Source of the DNA: Spirochaetaceae bacterium
Lineage (GTDB): Bacteria > Spirochaetota > Spirochaetia > Treponematales > Breznakiellaceae
Reading direction: 5' to 3'
Assembly: GCA_031258335.1 (NCBI GenBank)
Contig: JAIRMY010000171.1
Location: forward strand, 1-6,445
Length of the DNA: 6,445 nt
Shown here: positions 6,217 through 6,445 of the stretch, piece by piece
How the letters are laid out: the number at the start of each line of letters is the position of its first letter
Numbering within the stretch: position 1 is the first letter of the stretch
Program-made: the position numbers and the translations under genes
The notes under the pieces: model-generated
The model's input: the letters and a program-made list of their open reading frames with translations, nothing else
The model's database searches: none
Told to the model about the DNA's origin: nothing

Positions 6217-6445
6217 TCAACAGTACCTGTAAAGCCGACAGGACAGCAAACCAACAAACGCGCTCTTTATCGCCTCGCCGAAGGTAAGGGTTTTGCTTAC
6301 AGTTACGGTTACCGTTACCGTTACCGATACCGATACCGATACCGATACCGATACAGGAGTCCCCATACTGAGCGCGGAAATAGGAGTCGGAACTTTGGTT
6401 ACAACCGCATTTCCATCCGTGGCTTCCGCGTCAATCGTAATATCC
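6217..6445 (-). CDS. 3' end of an unrecognised gene with a Val-Ser/Val-Thr repeat tract
   Basis: The minus-strand frame is open from the right edge to a TGA at 6219-6217, giving 75 C-terminal residues and no start codon to choose; the gene continues beyond the window. The first 30 residues (ITIDAEATDGNAVVTKVP and onward to MGTP) look like ordinary secreted or surface protein sequence rich in Thr, Val and Ala. Next comes a strict dipeptide tract, five Val-Ser, four Val-Thr and one Val-Ser, which would favour extended beta structure, and then KTLTFGEAIKSAFVGLLSC and a short tail LYRYC. The tract is encoded by tandem hexamers, so gain or loss of a unit keeps the frame. The other two minus-strand frames also read through the hexamers, but one of them (Ile-Gly/Asn-Gly) meets a stop just inside the edge; this frame is therefore preferred. 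I do not recognise the family. A surface or exported role is only a guess from composition. Confidence 0.55.
   Translation of the reverse strand, partial: DITIDAEATDGNAVVTKVPTPISALSMGTPVSVSVSVSVSVTVTVTVTVSKTLTFGEAIKSAFVGLLSCRLYRYC
6295..6354. repeat. Tandem hexamer array (CGWTAC), ten units
   Basis: Ten six-base units on the plus strand: GCTTAC, AGTTAC, GGTTAC, two CGTTAC and five CGATAC. The five CGATAC units are identical, and the units become more divergent towards the left. This gradient is what is expected if the right side expanded most recently. The array lies inside the partial minus-strand gene, where the units read GTATCG, GTAACG and variants (Val-Ser or Val-Thr). Confidence 0.9.

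Noticed and set aside
6014..6232. Plus-strand 72-residue frame across the lipoprotein leader
   Set aside because: It overlaps the well-supported minus-strand start and ribosome site and reads through low-complexity intergenic sequence.
6301..6354. CRISPR-like or iteron array
   Set aside because: The units are directly abutting hexamers without spacers, inside an apparently coding frame; no replication or cas gene is nearby.

Overview
The window most likely comes from a spirochete close to Treponema. The main evidence is a FliG paralogue with a long N-terminal extension and a degenerate motor domain, resembling the FliG1 type that spirochetes carry beside a canonical FliG2. A short-signal LPP20-type lipoprotein and a mid-GC base composition fit a gut or termite Treponema, but the genus is an inference.

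Layout. Positions 2-718 (+) hold the C-terminal two thirds of a DUF2804 protein, cut by the left edge. Positions 775-2013 (+) encode the FliG1-like protein, and three bases later polA (DNA polymerase I) runs from 2017 to 4857 (+). Positions 4858-5475 are a 618-base convergent region with no intact gene. It contains a GC-rich hairpin just after polA, a small hairpin at 4985-5002, a frameshifted and truncated ISAzo13-family transposase on the minus strand (about 5026-5345), and a long hairpin at 5424-5467 directly behind the next gene. Positions 5476-6033 (-) encode a LPP20-domain lipoprotein with a strong Shine-Dalgarno site. Positions 6063-6216 are intergenic and contain a CGCAAAGG-type low-complexity repeat. 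From 6217 to the right edge (-) lies the 3' end of a further gene, whose product carries a Val-Ser/Val-Thr dipeptide tract encoded by a tandem hexamer array.

Functionally the window is a mix of a flagellar rotor gene, a DNA repair polymerase and cell-envelope genes. fliG and polA look cotranscribed by spacing only; no shared pathway is implied. I do not see a new multi-gene system. The most interesting points are changes at diagnostic residues. All four catalytic carboxylates of the PolA proofreading domain are substituted, although the fold and the polymerase and 5' nuclease sites are preserved. The FliG-like protein lacks the usual EHPQ motif and one of the conserved motor-face charges. Next come the VS/VT hexamer array, which could change length by slippage, and two hairpins sharing the same stem core on either side of the dead transposase.
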